A DNA stretch of 64,000 nucleotides. It comes from Candidatus Kuenenia hertensis (GTDB taxonomy: Bacteria > Planctomycetota > Brocadiia > Brocadiales > Brocadiaceae). A model generated the notes under the pieces. It saw only the letters and a list, made by a program, of their open reading frames with translations, ran no database searches and was not told the origin of the DNA. Positions 9,614 to 17,832 of this stretch are shown in pieces (the first letter of the stretch is position 1; the number at the start of each line of letters is the position of its first letter). The stretch spans positions 80,680-144,679 of the forward strand of contig SOET01000003.1 in the NCBI GenBank assembly GCA_021646465.1, in the 5' to 3' direction. A program made the translations under genes and the position numbers.

Positions 9614-9844
9614 CTAGTTTTTCCCCCTAAAATTATCCTCAATCTTGTTCAGTCTTTCCCGGCACTGATTTATCATGTGTAAAACACATTCAGCACAGTA
9701 GAAAGAGTCCTTGTACAAACCATCTTTGACCTTAAGAACGAGCAGACCCTTCTGGATAGAATGGGCATTATCGTGATAGCATTTTCTCTTTCTGCCAGCA
9801 ACATCAACCGAATGAGTCTTAAGCATGCTTTTGTATTTTGCCAT
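9614..9844 (-). CDS. small cysteine-containing protein, possible zinc finger
   Basis: 76 residues from the ATG at 9844, preceded by GGAAGGTAACTGAA. The start lies one base past the stop of the upstream helicase, so the two are translationally coupled. Cysteines and histidines occur as KCYHDNAHSIQKG and FYCAECVLHMINQC, a layout reminiscent of PARP-type or treble-clef zinc fingers that recognise DNA ends. No catalytic domain is present. It is plausibly a DNA- or partner-binding subunit of the adjacent helicase module. I know no named family for it. Confidence 0.65.
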   Translation of the reverse strand: MAKYKSMLKTHSVDVAGRKRKCYHDNAHSIQKGLLVLKVKDGLYKDSFYCAECVLHMINQCRERLNKIEDNFRGKN

Positions 9845-9845
9845 T

Positions 9846-12032
9846 TCAGTTACCTTCCATTTTTTTTCTAATTTCAGACACCAGTTTATCAATAATTTCA
9901 TCCATGTTGTCATGAGCATTTTTAAGCTGGTTTTCCGTAAGTATATCTCGTTCCTGTGAGCCGACATTCAAGTATTCAAGAACCGCTCTATTAATTAAAA
10001 TTATTGCCGCAGGAAGATTAGCAGATGCAGTTGTTGATGGAAAATGCTTTGGGAGGTCGAATCCACCAATCTTCAACTGAAGTTCATTTAATAGTTGTTT
10101 TGCGGCAGAACGTACTCTCTCATCAAGTCGCTGCCTTGCTGCCTTTCTTGCTTCTTGTGGGGACACCTGAACTTTACTGATGGTTCCTCTTTTTTGCGAT
10201 TGTAAGGATGATTGCATGAGCTTAGTCTCTAATTCTTCACGAGACAAACCAAAAACTTCAAAATCAATCCCTCGCATTTGCATTGTTTGAATTAAATCAT
10301 CGACAGCAATTTTGGCGTCTTCTGGTACGAAATGATCCTGAACAAAATGTACGATGGCTTCTTCAATTACCTCCATTTCAGGTCTGAAACGCCTGCGACT
10401 TGGCGCAGGATCATTTTCATTGCTTTTATGAAGAATGAACTCATGCTTACCACGTGCAAGTTCTTCAAAGAATGCCTCATCATCTTGGTCAAATTCCTTT
10501 AACTCATTCCACCATCGGTCAACATTGAGGCCAACATGAGAAACGACAAAACCACGATTAGCTGGATGGCCAGGCGAGTTTTGTTTAATAACACGCATTA
10601 CACGACCTACGAATTGAACATATGGCATTAAATGCCTGTAAGGCCTAAATATCGCAGCAACGCTTAAGTTTGGATAATCTGCTCCTTCACCAAGCATTTG
10701 GACTTGTACTATTGCATCAATATTTTTTGTTTGCAGCTTATTTCTAACTGTACCTTGTTCCTCCTCTGAAAGATTGCTGTGCATAATTTCTGCTCGAATG
10801 TTCCTCTCGGTATATAAAGCCCTAATTGAATTTGCATGGTCAATTGAGCATGCAACAGCTATTATTTGGTGTGCTTCCCAGCTTTCTCTCAATTCTCGCA
10901 GGCTTTGGATGGAAGCATCAACAATACTTTCGTTACATTCACGAGACAGTGCTACGCCTTTACTAAACCAATCTTTTTGTCGTAACTTCAAGACTTCGTT
11001 TAGCCCAATTTTTCTGTTCTCGCCTTTGTAGGTAAAATAGATTTCTTGCGGCTCTAGTGTTCGCGAAGCAATGTCTTTGATATACCCATCTGTTATCGCT
11101 TGCACGATAGGAAAACGGTAGATTCTTTCACCCTCAACCTTCTTTCCATCGGCTCTGAGTGGTGTAGCTGTAAAACTAACCTTCTTTGCATTGGGAAACT
11201 GTTCTAATACGTCTCGCCAAGTTGGGGCAACATTATGGTGTGCTTCATCTATGAGTATCATATCAAAGAAATCAGGCGCAAGCATTTTAAGCCATTTTTT
11301 TGAACTTCTAGCTGTAAGTTGCTGAATGTTAGTAACTACGATATCCGCACCGTCGCAGTCATGTATGTTGGCCTCACTGTCAAGATAGGCACAGGTAGGG
11401 CCATACCCGTTTGAGAGAACACCAAACCTACGAAGAAAACTGCCACTTCCACTATAGTCAAAATTGTCGTGTAGATTTCTTCTAATTTCAAGATTCGGGG
11501 CTATCGCCAGAACTCGTCCAGAACTTATGTGAAATGGTAGTAGAGACATTGCACCAGTTTTGCCACACCCAACCGGAAGTTGAATTATCGCATGTCCGGA
11601 ATAAGCTTCGAAATACCTCTTTGCAGCATAATATGCCTCTTTCTGAGGTATCCTAAGCTTATCGTTTTTCTCAATATTCGGTGTTAGAGATTGAAAAGGG
11701 TTAGCTCTTAATGTCACAGCAGGAATTCGTATTAGCTCTTTCTCAATCCATTGTTTGGTATCAGGTAAAGTGGACAGTGATAATGCGTACTTAAACACCT
11801 TTACTGCTTCAGAATAACGGCGAGAATCACATAGACAACTGGCCTGGCTAATTAGATTGATGACTGCATTTTCCACTTCACCTTTTGACAAATATGCTCT
11901 GGCTATGATAGCCTCAAGCACTGCAACTTCAGAACCTAGGTGGAAGATGTCACGATTACTTTTATTGAGTTTTGCAAACTCAAGGGCAAGGAGTTTAGCA
12001 TTTTTTTCTTTTTTGAGTTCATTGAGATCCAT
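9846..12032 (-). CDS. DEAD/DEAH-box (SF2) helicase with helical N-terminus
   Basis: About 728 residues. The first 110 residues are helical and TPR-like. Then come Walker A PVGCGKTGAM, a DEAHH box (ILIDEAHHNVAPTW), motif III FTATPLRADG, and the second RecA domain ending in VQFVGRVMRV (motif VI). The C-terminal 220 residues are helical without a recognised nuclease motif. I choose the ATG at 12032, two bases after the stop of the upstream gene, with GTGAGG in front. This type of ResIII-like helicase is typical of restriction or other defence modules, and the tight coupling to a nuclease-like and a small Cys protein supports that reading. Confidence 0.85.
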   Translation of the reverse strand: MDLNELKKEKNAKLLALEFAKLNKSNRDIFHLGSEVAVLEAIIARAYLSKGEVENAVINLISQASCLCDSRRYSEAVKVFKYALSLSTLPDTKQWIEKELIRIPAVTLRANPFQSLTPNIEKNDKLRIPQKEAYYAAKRYFEAYSGHAIIQLPVGCGKTGAMSLLPFHISSGRVLAIAPNLEIRRNLHDNFDYSGSGSFLRRFGVLSNGYGPTCAYLDSEANIHDCDGADIVVTNIQQLTARSSKKWLKMLAPDFFDMILIDEAHHNVAPTWRDVLEQFPNAKKVSFTATPLRADGKKVEGERIYRFPIVQAITDGYIKDIASRTLEPQEIYFTYKGENRKIGLNEVLKLRQKDWFSKGVALSRECNESIVDASIQSLRELRESWEAHQIIAVACSIDHANSIRALYTERNIRAEIMHSNLSEEEQGTVRNKLQTKNIDAIVQVQMLGEGADYPNLSVAAIFRPYRHLMPYVQFVGRVMRVIKQNSPGHPANRGFVVSHVGLNVDRWWNELKEFDQDDEAFFEELARGKHEFILHKSNENDPAPSRRRFRPEMEVIEEAIVHFVQDHFVPEDAKIAVDDLIQTMQMRGIDFEVFGLSREELETKLMQSSLQSQKRGTISKVQVSPQEARKAARQRLDERVRSAAKQLLNELQLKIGGFDLPKHFPSTTASANLPAAIILINRAVLEYLNVGSQERDILTENQLKNAHDNMDEIIDKLVSEIRKKMEGN

Positions 12033-12034
12033 TA

Positions 12035-12595
12035 TCACGCCTCACTTCTCTGGTAATACCATAGTCTTGCCTTTGAGTCTTTGTATATGGCCACACAGAC
12101 ATACCCCGGTTTGCGAAATGGATTCTCAAGTAACTGCACGGATTTTCTTACACATAGTTCTTCAATATCACCATTTTGCTGACCACTTACTTCAATCATT
12201 TCTTCTCTTTCCCCGATCCAATAGTCAGCCTTTTCTCCTCGACGAGTTACCTCAGTAATTTCTCGATTGACGTTCAAGTGTAAGAGTATACAACTTAGGC
12301 CAAGAGTCGCGAACTCAGTGATAACTGGTTCTTGGTAGGTGTTCATACATTTATTATAGTCATCTCTAAGACCTGACCAATTTAAATTAATATCAGTCTC
12401 AGTAGCCTCTAAGGAGGATGACCGGTAACTGTTTCGTAAGGTTCTATGTCCATCCGCATAACGTTCAGTTCCTGAGAGTCTTCTGACTAAAGGTGAGCGA
12501 AAATCCTCTGCACGAATTCTCGGATGATGGTTGTGTAATTCGGTCACATTAACTATGTTGTTATTATCAGGGTCTAAAACATTTCGTCGATTCAT
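12035..12595 (-). CDS. putative nuclease-like partner of the helicase
   Basis: 186 residues of no family I can name. The segment EKADYWIGEREEMIEVSGQQ around residues 130-150 resembles a PD-(D/E)xK core (Asp, then ExxExSG in place of ExK). The N-terminus is polar and probably flexible. The first gene of a four-gene minus-strand run, it is followed directly by the helicase with stop and start two bases apart. A nuclease plus helicase pair would fit a restriction-like defence system; this is inference from motif and context only. Confidence 0.55.
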   Translation of the reverse strand: MNRRNVLDPDNNNIVNVTELHNHHPRIRAEDFRSPLVRRLSGTERYADGHRTLRNSYRSSSLEATETDINLNWSGLRDDYNKCMNTYQEPVITEFATLGLSCILLHLNVNREITEVTRRGEKADYWIGEREEMIEVSGQQNGDIEELCVRKSVQLLENPFRKPGYVCVAIYKDSKARLWYYQRSEA

Positions 12596-12958
12596 TTATG
12601 CTCCATTAAAGTTATCCTGAAATTTAATACGGTTTTTATTTGCAATAATGGCATAAGGTCATTTATATCTATACTCAACTCTTTCATATTCTTTGCTCAC
12701 ATGAGCAGATAACCCGTTTGTACCAGAAATACTTAGCTTTTTGTCCACTTTTGAATAATACCTGAAGTATTTCTTACATTCACATACTGGTTGAAGACTA
12801 AAAGCTCTTACCTTGACAATTTATGGCGCTTTCAATTTTCCTCCTTTCTTCCTCACTCACAACCTTATGCTGAACTTGATTCAGTATCCGTTTATGAACA
12901 CAATTTCTGGTAAACCGCTTGCTTTGTCTGAAACAGAGTTTAGAACCCCAATGCGATC

Positions 12959-13045
12959 TCAATCTTCTACGTCCAATTCTTTTCCCATGCGGTATTTGAT
13001 ATCGTAGTTGATGATGAAATCTAATTCCTCATTGGTGAAACCGAG
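12959..13045 (-). pseudogene. remnant of an Eco57I-type N6-DNA methylase C-terminus
   Basis: On the minus strand a short frame reads FTNEELDFIINYDIKYRMG and ends GKELDVED plus stop. This string is the characteristic last part of Eco57I/PglX-type N6-adenine methylases. Nothing upstream in frame continues the protein, because the sequence runs into a G-rich tandem repeat and then the RAYT element. It is therefore a leftover of a restriction-modification gene cut by rearrangement. The remaining space between 12596 and 12958 shows no gene. Confidence 0.6.
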
Positions 13046-13083
13046 GGGGAAAGAGGGGGAAAGAGGGGGACAGAGGGGACAGA
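13043..13083. repeat. G-rich tandem repeat beside RAYT element
   Basis: About four copies of GAGGGGGAAA and variants (GAGGGGGACA, GAGGGGACA) directly abut the RAYT inverted repeat at 13084. The strand is almost free of T. It could form a G-quadruplex-like structure, or be replication slippage at the transposon end. Confidence 0.75.
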
Positions 13084-14116
13084 GGGTCACACCTTGATTA
13101 GTGACTGTATAGAATCAAATCTTTTGGCAAGGCTATTCTCTTTGGATATTTTTGATTTCATGATAGTCACCCGCCTGCTTATGGATGAATACCCAAGGCC
13201 AAACAATCTGCCTATCTCCTGATTCGTATACCACCCCGTACTCCATAAAAAGTAGATTAACAAATCACGTTCCAGTTTGTTCGAATCAGATACTCGCGGT
13301 GAATATACAAAATCCTTTGTTTCACATTGTAATATATTGGCAGCTTTACGCAATAAAATTTCGGGATTGGTTTCACGTAATACCTGCCTCTTTTGAGGAA
13401 TTTCAGCGGTAGGTCTTTCTGTTAAATATCTCGACCTGATACGGTCGACAAACTTCTGTGAGCCAAGGAAAAGGCCATGTCGAAAATCTTCCCACATCCC
13501 CTTTTCTTCCCGGGAATACTCTTTCACCATTTCCCTGTACAATTGATGCTTCTTCTTACCGCTAAACTGAGATAATAAAGCGCCTGTAGATAACCACCGC
13601 GGCGAAGGCTTCCCGTATGCATATACAAGATAACTGCTCCATTTATAATCTGCCAGACGACTTACTGTTCCCGCACGGAGTGGATTTCTGTGGATGTAGC
13701 AGGAAAGCCGCAACAAGTAGTTGTTGTTCTCTATAAGAAAATTCTTAAATCTTCCCTGAAAAAGGTGGCCGCTTCTTCTGTTTTTTACATTATATCTGCG
13801 CGTATACGTGGTTCCGAACCACTGCATGGCTCTGGAAAGATTGGGCTTGTTTGTTTTAAGGAGTAAATGATAGTGATTGTCCATGAGAACATAGGCATAG
13901 ACTTCCACCTCAAATCTGCTCGTCATTTCATCCAATACTTCGAGAAATGAAATACGGTCGATATCATCTACAAAAATATCACGCCTTTCGTTTCCCCTTG
14001 ATAAAACGTGGTAATATGCTCCTTCATATTCAATTCGCCATGGCCTTGTCATAAAAGAAAAGTAGCAAATTCACAGGATGCTATCAAATAAATAATCACT
14101 GATCAAGGTGTGACCC
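13084..14116 (-). mobile_element. RAYT (IS200-related) element with inverted ends
   Basis: The transposase gene is bracketed by GGGTCACACCTTGAT at 13084-13098 and its exact reverse complement ATCAAGGTGTGACCC at 14102-14116. The right end lies inside a small minus-strand gene whose C-terminus is therefore element-derived, and the left end abuts a G-rich repeat and a methylase remnant. This indicates insertion into, or rearrangement of, older restriction genes. The extent is inferred from the inverted repeats. Confidence 0.7.
13087..14052 (-). CDS. REP-associated tyrosine transposase (RAYT)
   Basis: 321 residues. Y1 transposase domain of the IS200/IS605 class: N-terminal GAYYHVLSRGNERRDIF, the HUH motif as MDNHYHLLLKT, a candidate catalytic tyrosine in NNNYLLRLSCYIHRNPLRAG, and the WSSY segment. 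The C-terminal third carries a helix-turn-helix region resembling DnaA domain IV (EIGRLFGLGYSSISRRV). RAYTs process REP hairpins, and this window is rich in palindromic repeats, though none is shown to be its substrate. The stop lies within the left inverted repeat. Confidence 0.9.
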   Translation of the reverse strand: MTRPWRIEYEGAYYHVLSRGNERRDIFVDDIDRISFLEVLDEMTSRFEVEVYAYVLMDNHYHLLLKTNKPNLSRAMQWFGTTYTRRYNVKNRRSGHLFQGRFKNFLIENNNYLLRLSCYIHRNPLRAGTVSRLADYKWSSYLVYAYGKPSPRWLSTGALLSQFSGKKKHQLYREMVKEYSREEKGMWEDFRHGLFLGSQKFVDRIRSRYLTERPTAEIPQKRQVLRETNPEILLRKAANILQCETKDFVYSPRVSDSNKLERDLLIYFLWSTGWYTNQEIGRLFGLGYSSISRRVTIMKSKISKENSLAKRFDSIQSLIKV

Positions 14117-14322
14117 CATATACCATACCATATACCATATAACACCCCTTTGGATTCTAACACTTTACGAGGATGTTGATGGATAGAGCGTCTATGCAAA
14201 TTAAAGAATTTATATGATATCGACTTATAATCCTCTGATTCTTCAATTTTATAGCCACCTGCTAAAATCTGTTTCAACATGTATTCTTTCCAGTCTGCTT
14301 TGAAATCAATTTTAATTTCCAT
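14071..14322 (-). pseudogene. small protein gene truncated by the RAYT element
   Basis: An 83-codon frame beginning MEIKIDFKADWKEYMLKQIL. The first 58 or so codons read as an ordinary soluble protein, but the tail (YGIWYGIWGHTLISDY) is translated from low-complexity ATATACC repeats and the transposon inverted repeat. So the natural C-terminus was replaced. The original family is not recognised. It is upstream of the RAYT gene and downstream of the D12 methylase, same strand. Confidence 0.5.
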
Positions 14323-14350
14323 ATCTTATCAAAGTGATTAACGCTCGGCT

Positions 14351-15367
14351 TCAGCGGCGCGGCTTTTTGCGTCCGCAGGAAGCCGTTGTTGGGACTTCCT
14401 TTTGATTGCTAGCAACTTTGTACTCAGCAAGCGGTTCATGCACTGATGGGTAGCTATCCATCCAAGAAAGATTTTTTCCGATAACAAGTTCCTCCATTGT
14501 CGCATGGTGCGTATTCTTCATAGGAATGAGGCGCATCTGAAAGCCATGCTTTCTTGCCATTGCCTTAACCTCTTCTGCGTTATCGTAAGTCATTAAAAAA
14601 TCGCCCTTTACTGATTGACATAAAGTGAACAATCGCTCGTGGTCTATATTAAAATGGCGGTAAAGACGTTTGCCTGCCTTCTTCCCACCTGCTGTATAAG
14701 GCGGGTCGATGAAAAATACGACGTCATTGCGTTGTGAATACTCCTTAATGACACCCAGACCGTCCTCTTGGCGAAAAGTAATTCTATCAGCAATGAATTT
14801 TAAGTTTTCAAATCGCTTAGCAATTGTGGTTGGGTACCATCGAGACAGAATCCCTTTTCCATTTTCCCCGTGTTTTAAGAAACCTGATCCATCAGCCAAT
14901 ATACCGCCGTGAAACGTTCGATTTTTTAGAATGGTTTGAAACGCTTTCTCTTTAACACTAACGTTATTTTTCGATATTTCCTGTATAACTGCTTCCTTTG
15001 TAAGGTCAAAATCAAGGATTCTTTTCGCAAGCCATGCCGTATGTCCATCAACCACAGATTGCCACACTGCCGCAATATCTTCATCTATCTCAACCATGAC
15101 GACACGCGCTACTAATTCCTCAAACAAAGCTGTGATGCTTATGATGCCTCCACCGGCAAATGGTTCGACCAAGATTTCGGGCTTAGGGTATTGATTTTTA
15201 ATCCAATCTCGGAATGTCGGAACAAACCATGTTTTCCCTCCCGGGTATCGGAATGGGCTTCTTTGCGGTACGGATGCGACGTTAACCGGTTTAGGAGCTT
15301 TGGTATCACACAATTCAGGGAACAGTGATTGTTGTCTGAATGCTTTCATATCAAAATGGCTTTTCAA
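14351..15367 (-). CDS. D12-class N6-adenine DNA methyltransferase
   Basis: 338 residues. Motif I of the D12/Dam class is SPFRYPGGKTWFVP (about residues 37-50), with EPFAGGGIISI following and the catalytic motif IV as FIDPPYTAGGKKAG. It transfers methyl from SAM to adenine in duplex DNA. Its start overlaps the end of the NotI-family nuclease gene by 17 bases, which makes this the modification half of a type II restriction-modification system. The alternative start MKAFRQQSL at 15349 would remove the overlap. It ends 29 bases before the truncated small gene. Confidence 0.9.
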   Translation of the reverse strand: MKSHFDMKAFRQQSLFPELCDTKAPKPVNVASVPQRSPFRYPGGKTWFVPTFRDWIKNQYPKPEILVEPFAGGGIISITALFEELVARVVMVEIDEDIAAVWQSVVDGHTAWLAKRILDFDLTKEAVIQEISKNNVSVKEKAFQTILKNRTFHGGILADGSGFLKHGENGKGILSRWYPTTIAKRFENLKFIADRITFRQEDGLGVIKEYSQRNDVVFFIDPPYTAGGKKAGKRLYRHFNIDHERLFTLCQSVKGDFLMTYDNAEEVKAMARKHGFQMRLIPMKNTHHATMEELVIGKNLSWMDSYPSVHEPLAEYKVASNQKEVPTTASCGRKKPRR

Positions 15368-16232
15368 TTATTTTGTTGTTTGGTGGCGTTTCAAGCTGCT
15401 CATCAAGCCTCTCTTGAAGCAACCTTATAAAATCGTCTATGTTTCCTGGCGAGGAAGTAGTTATAGATATAAGTGCTGGCTCAAATTCCGTAAAAACCTC
15501 ATCGGTTTTTGTTAGTGTGAGCCTTTCTTGTCCTTCTTCTTTCACCAACTGGAGATCATATATAAGCCAAGAAATATCGGCTTTCGACTTGCTGACTGTT
15601 TTCAAAGACGGAAGTGTTTCAAAGAAACTCTTATTTAGTGCAACAGATGTTTTCTTGTGCCAAGAATGAAGAATACCTCCTTTATATAGAAGTTGAGGAG
15701 CTAAACGTTTTCGAGAAGAAGATAGGTAATCCGGTCGTGGGAAATTTGGCTGATTTGACCAGTCCATTTGTGCATGCGCCTTAGGGTTCTTCATGTAGTA
15801 TTCAAAAGGGTCGCGAACATTGCCAGAGATGTAAACGGCTTGTATTTCGAGAGCGCCAAAGTCGAATATTTTCCCTTTGTCGTCGTATGCAACAAGCACA
15901 ACGTCAATGTTCCCAGCAGACTTTCCGTTAGCGTCGTTCAGACGAACCTCAGTGAGCGAACTCCATGCAGTACCATCACCAAAGAAAAAAGATGCCGCAT
16001 CATCTGTGATAAGCCAATCCTCCCTAAACCGGATAGGGCAGGTTATCGCTGGTGCGCCATCGTGAAATACACTGCATACGCCGAGTGGATTTTTTGCTTT
16101 ATCTTTGGTGCAATTAGGAACTTTGTTGTTGAATGGGCATAGGCGTCCCGATCGGTATCGATTCGCTTTAGGCGATTGATCATTAACGAGATGCCCAAAC
16201 ACCTCGGCGAGTGGTTGTACGATTTTCGTCAT
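15351..16232 (-). CDS. NotI-family type II restriction endonuclease
   Basis: 293 residues. Matches the NotI family in order: AEVFGHLVND near the N-terminus, then CPFNNKVPNCTKDKAKNPLG with further Cys giving a CPF...C...GVC iron-binding layout as in NotI, and a central FDFGALEIQAVYISG segment (GxLEIQ, the catalytic PD-(D/E)xK strand with Glu and Gln). Such enzymes cut rare GC-rich sites; the recognition sequence cannot be read from the protein. The gene precedes and overlaps its methyltransferase. It has its own promoter region, since 350 AT-rich bases lie upstream. Confidence 0.85.
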   Translation of the reverse strand: MTKIVQPLAEVFGHLVNDQSPKANRYRSGRLCPFNNKVPNCTKDKAKNPLGVCSVFHDGAPAITCPIRFREDWLITDDAASFFFGDGTAWSSLTEVRLNDANGKSAGNIDVVLVAYDDKGKIFDFGALEIQAVYISGNVRDPFEYYMKNPKAHAQMDWSNQPNFPRPDYLSSSRKRLAPQLLYKGGILHSWHKKTSVALNKSFFETLPSLKTVSKSKADISWLIYDLQLVKEEGQERLTLTKTDEVFTEFEPALISITTSSPGNIDDFIRLLQERLDEQLETPPNNKIIEKPF

Positions 16233-16500
16233 TCGTTTTTGCCTTTTCTGTTCATCATTAGTCCCAACTTTATATTAGACTTCCCAAAATGTCGCATTAT
16301 TTACAACAATTATGAAACCTATTTTTAGTTGTACACCTTACTGCTTAGTACCGGCATCATATTAGCTTTCCCAAAAAATATAATCAAGTTTATTTTCCCG
16401 TTATATATCGTATTTGCAACATAATACAACATCATTTCACTATAAATTTTTATCGATGATTCAATAACCATTTTTAATTTGTTTTTTATACGGAACAAAC

Positions 16501-16515
16501 TGTGTTATAAACACA
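16501..16515. promoter_or_regulatory. palindromic operator candidate
   Basis: TGTGTTATAAACACA is a perfect dyad (TGTGTT-ATA-AACACA) 11 bases upstream of the -35 box of the peroxidase promoter. The location fits binding of an activator or redox regulator (CRP/FNR or other dyad-binding type). The identity is not determinable here. Confidence 0.45.
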
Positions 16516-16526
16516 AATAAATGCAG

Positions 16527-16555
16527 TTGACAATTTTAAATTTAATAAATATTAT
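16527..16555 (+). promoter_or_regulatory. sigma-70-type promoter of the peroxidase pair
   Basis: TTGACA at 16527-16532, a 17-base AT-only spacer, and TATTAT at 16550-16555. The match is near-consensus, about 90 bases upstream of the first peroxidase start. The whole 16233-16644 gap is very AT-rich and shows no gene. Confidence 0.6.
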
Positions 16556-16644
16556 TAAATAATAAACGTTTTTAATTAAGGCGGGTTTTTTTGTATGGTT
16601 TACTCAATGGTTATGTTTTTATTACGCACGAAAAAGGAGGGCGC

Positions 16645-17721
16645 ATGAAGATTGTGAAGTTTACGAAGATTTGCTGTTTACTGGTGTTTGCCATTATCAC
16701 TATTGCATTGCCTGTAATTGTCTCCGCGGAGGAACCGCCTCGAAATATTGGCTACGGCAGGGGAGGAAGAATGCAGGGGGGCGCGATATCTCCACGTTCA
16801 AGGGAACCCATTAAGCCGATCCCCATCAGTTTTGACGATAACAGGGCAAAGACGGATTTGGGGAAAAAATTGTTTTTTGAACCGAGATTGTCAAAGTCAG
16901 GATGGATTACGTGTAATTCCTGCCACAATCTTTCAACGGGTGGTGCGGATAATCTGCCGACCTCTATCGGACACAAATGGATGCTTGGTCCGATAAACTC
17001 ACCAACCGTCCTGAATGCAAAATTCAATCGGGCACAATTCTGGGACGGACGCGCAAAGGATTTGAAAGAACAGGCAAAGGGGCCTATAGCCAACCCTATG
17101 GAAATGGCTTCAAATCACGATTTAGCGGTAGAGGTATTGCAATCCATACCGGAATACGTCAAGTTGTTTAAAGCGGTTTATGGCGAGGAAAAGATTACTA
17201 TCGATAATGTTGCGGATGCTATTGCGGCATTTGAAGAGACGCTGACCACGCCAAACTCACGGTTTGATTCGTGGCTGAACGGATATGACGATAAAATCAC
17301 TGCGGAGGAAAAGTCAGGGTATGAGCTTTTTAAGGAGAAAGGCTGCATAAGCTGCCACAACGGTTTTGGGGTGGGAGGAAACTCCTTTGAAAAGTTTGGC
17401 GCTGCAAAACCCTATGACAGAGATACCCAGACACTTGGTCGATACAATGTGACAAAGGATGAGAGAGACAAATACGTTTTCAAAGTGCCGCTGCTCAGAA
17501 ACATTGAACTCACAGCCCCCTATTTTCATGACGCAAGTACATGGAGCCTGAGCGAGGCAGTGAATGTAATGGCCGAATATCAGTTAGGGATGAAACTTAC
17601 CAATGATGAAACAAACAAGATAGTCGCTTTTTTAAAAACATTAACCGGAGATCAGCCCGAAGTTATTTTTCCCGTTTTGCCACCTTCAAATGCAAATACC
17701 CCGCAGCCTAATCGAAATTGA
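16645..17721 (+). CDS. di-heme cytochrome c peroxidase (MauG/CcpA family)
   Basis: 358 residues from the ATG at 16645, chosen because AAAAAGGAGGGCGC precedes it; an upstream in-frame ATG at 16591 has no such site. It has a signal peptide (hydrophobic LLVFAIITIALPVIVSAEE), so it is periplasmic or paryphoplasmic. Two c-type heme sites: CNSCH at residues 90-94 and CISCH at 234-238. The family reduces H2O2 using electrons from small cytochromes. The conserved FFEPRLSKSGWITCN, FWDGRAKDLKEQAKGPI and VPLLRNIELTAPYFHDAST segments are all present. A paralogue follows after 111 bases. Confidence 0.95.
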   Translation: MKIVKFTKICCLLVFAIITIALPVIVSAEEPPRNIGYGRGGRMQGGAISPRSREPIKPIPISFDDNRAKTDLGKKLFFEPRLSKSGWITCNSCHNLSTGGADNLPTSIGHKWMLGPINSPTVLNAKFNRAQFWDGRAKDLKEQAKGPIANPMEMASNHDLAVEVLQSIPEYVKLFKAVYGEEKITIDNVADAIAAFEETLTTPNSRFDSWLNGYDDKITAEEKSGYELFKEKGCISCHNGFGVGGNSFEKFGAAKPYDRDTQTLGRYNVTKDERDKYVFKVPLLRNIELTAPYFHDASTWSLSEAVNVMAEYQLGMKLTNDETNKIVAFLKTLTGDQPEVIFPVLPPSNANTPQPNRN

Positions 17722-17832
17722 GAGCGCAGCGGCAGGAACTGGAATACCCTTGCGATTGAACATGTTTTATGGGATAGTGCCTCTATCAGTAAACTAAGAT
17801 GGAAAACAAAAAAGATAAAAAAAGGAGGACGC

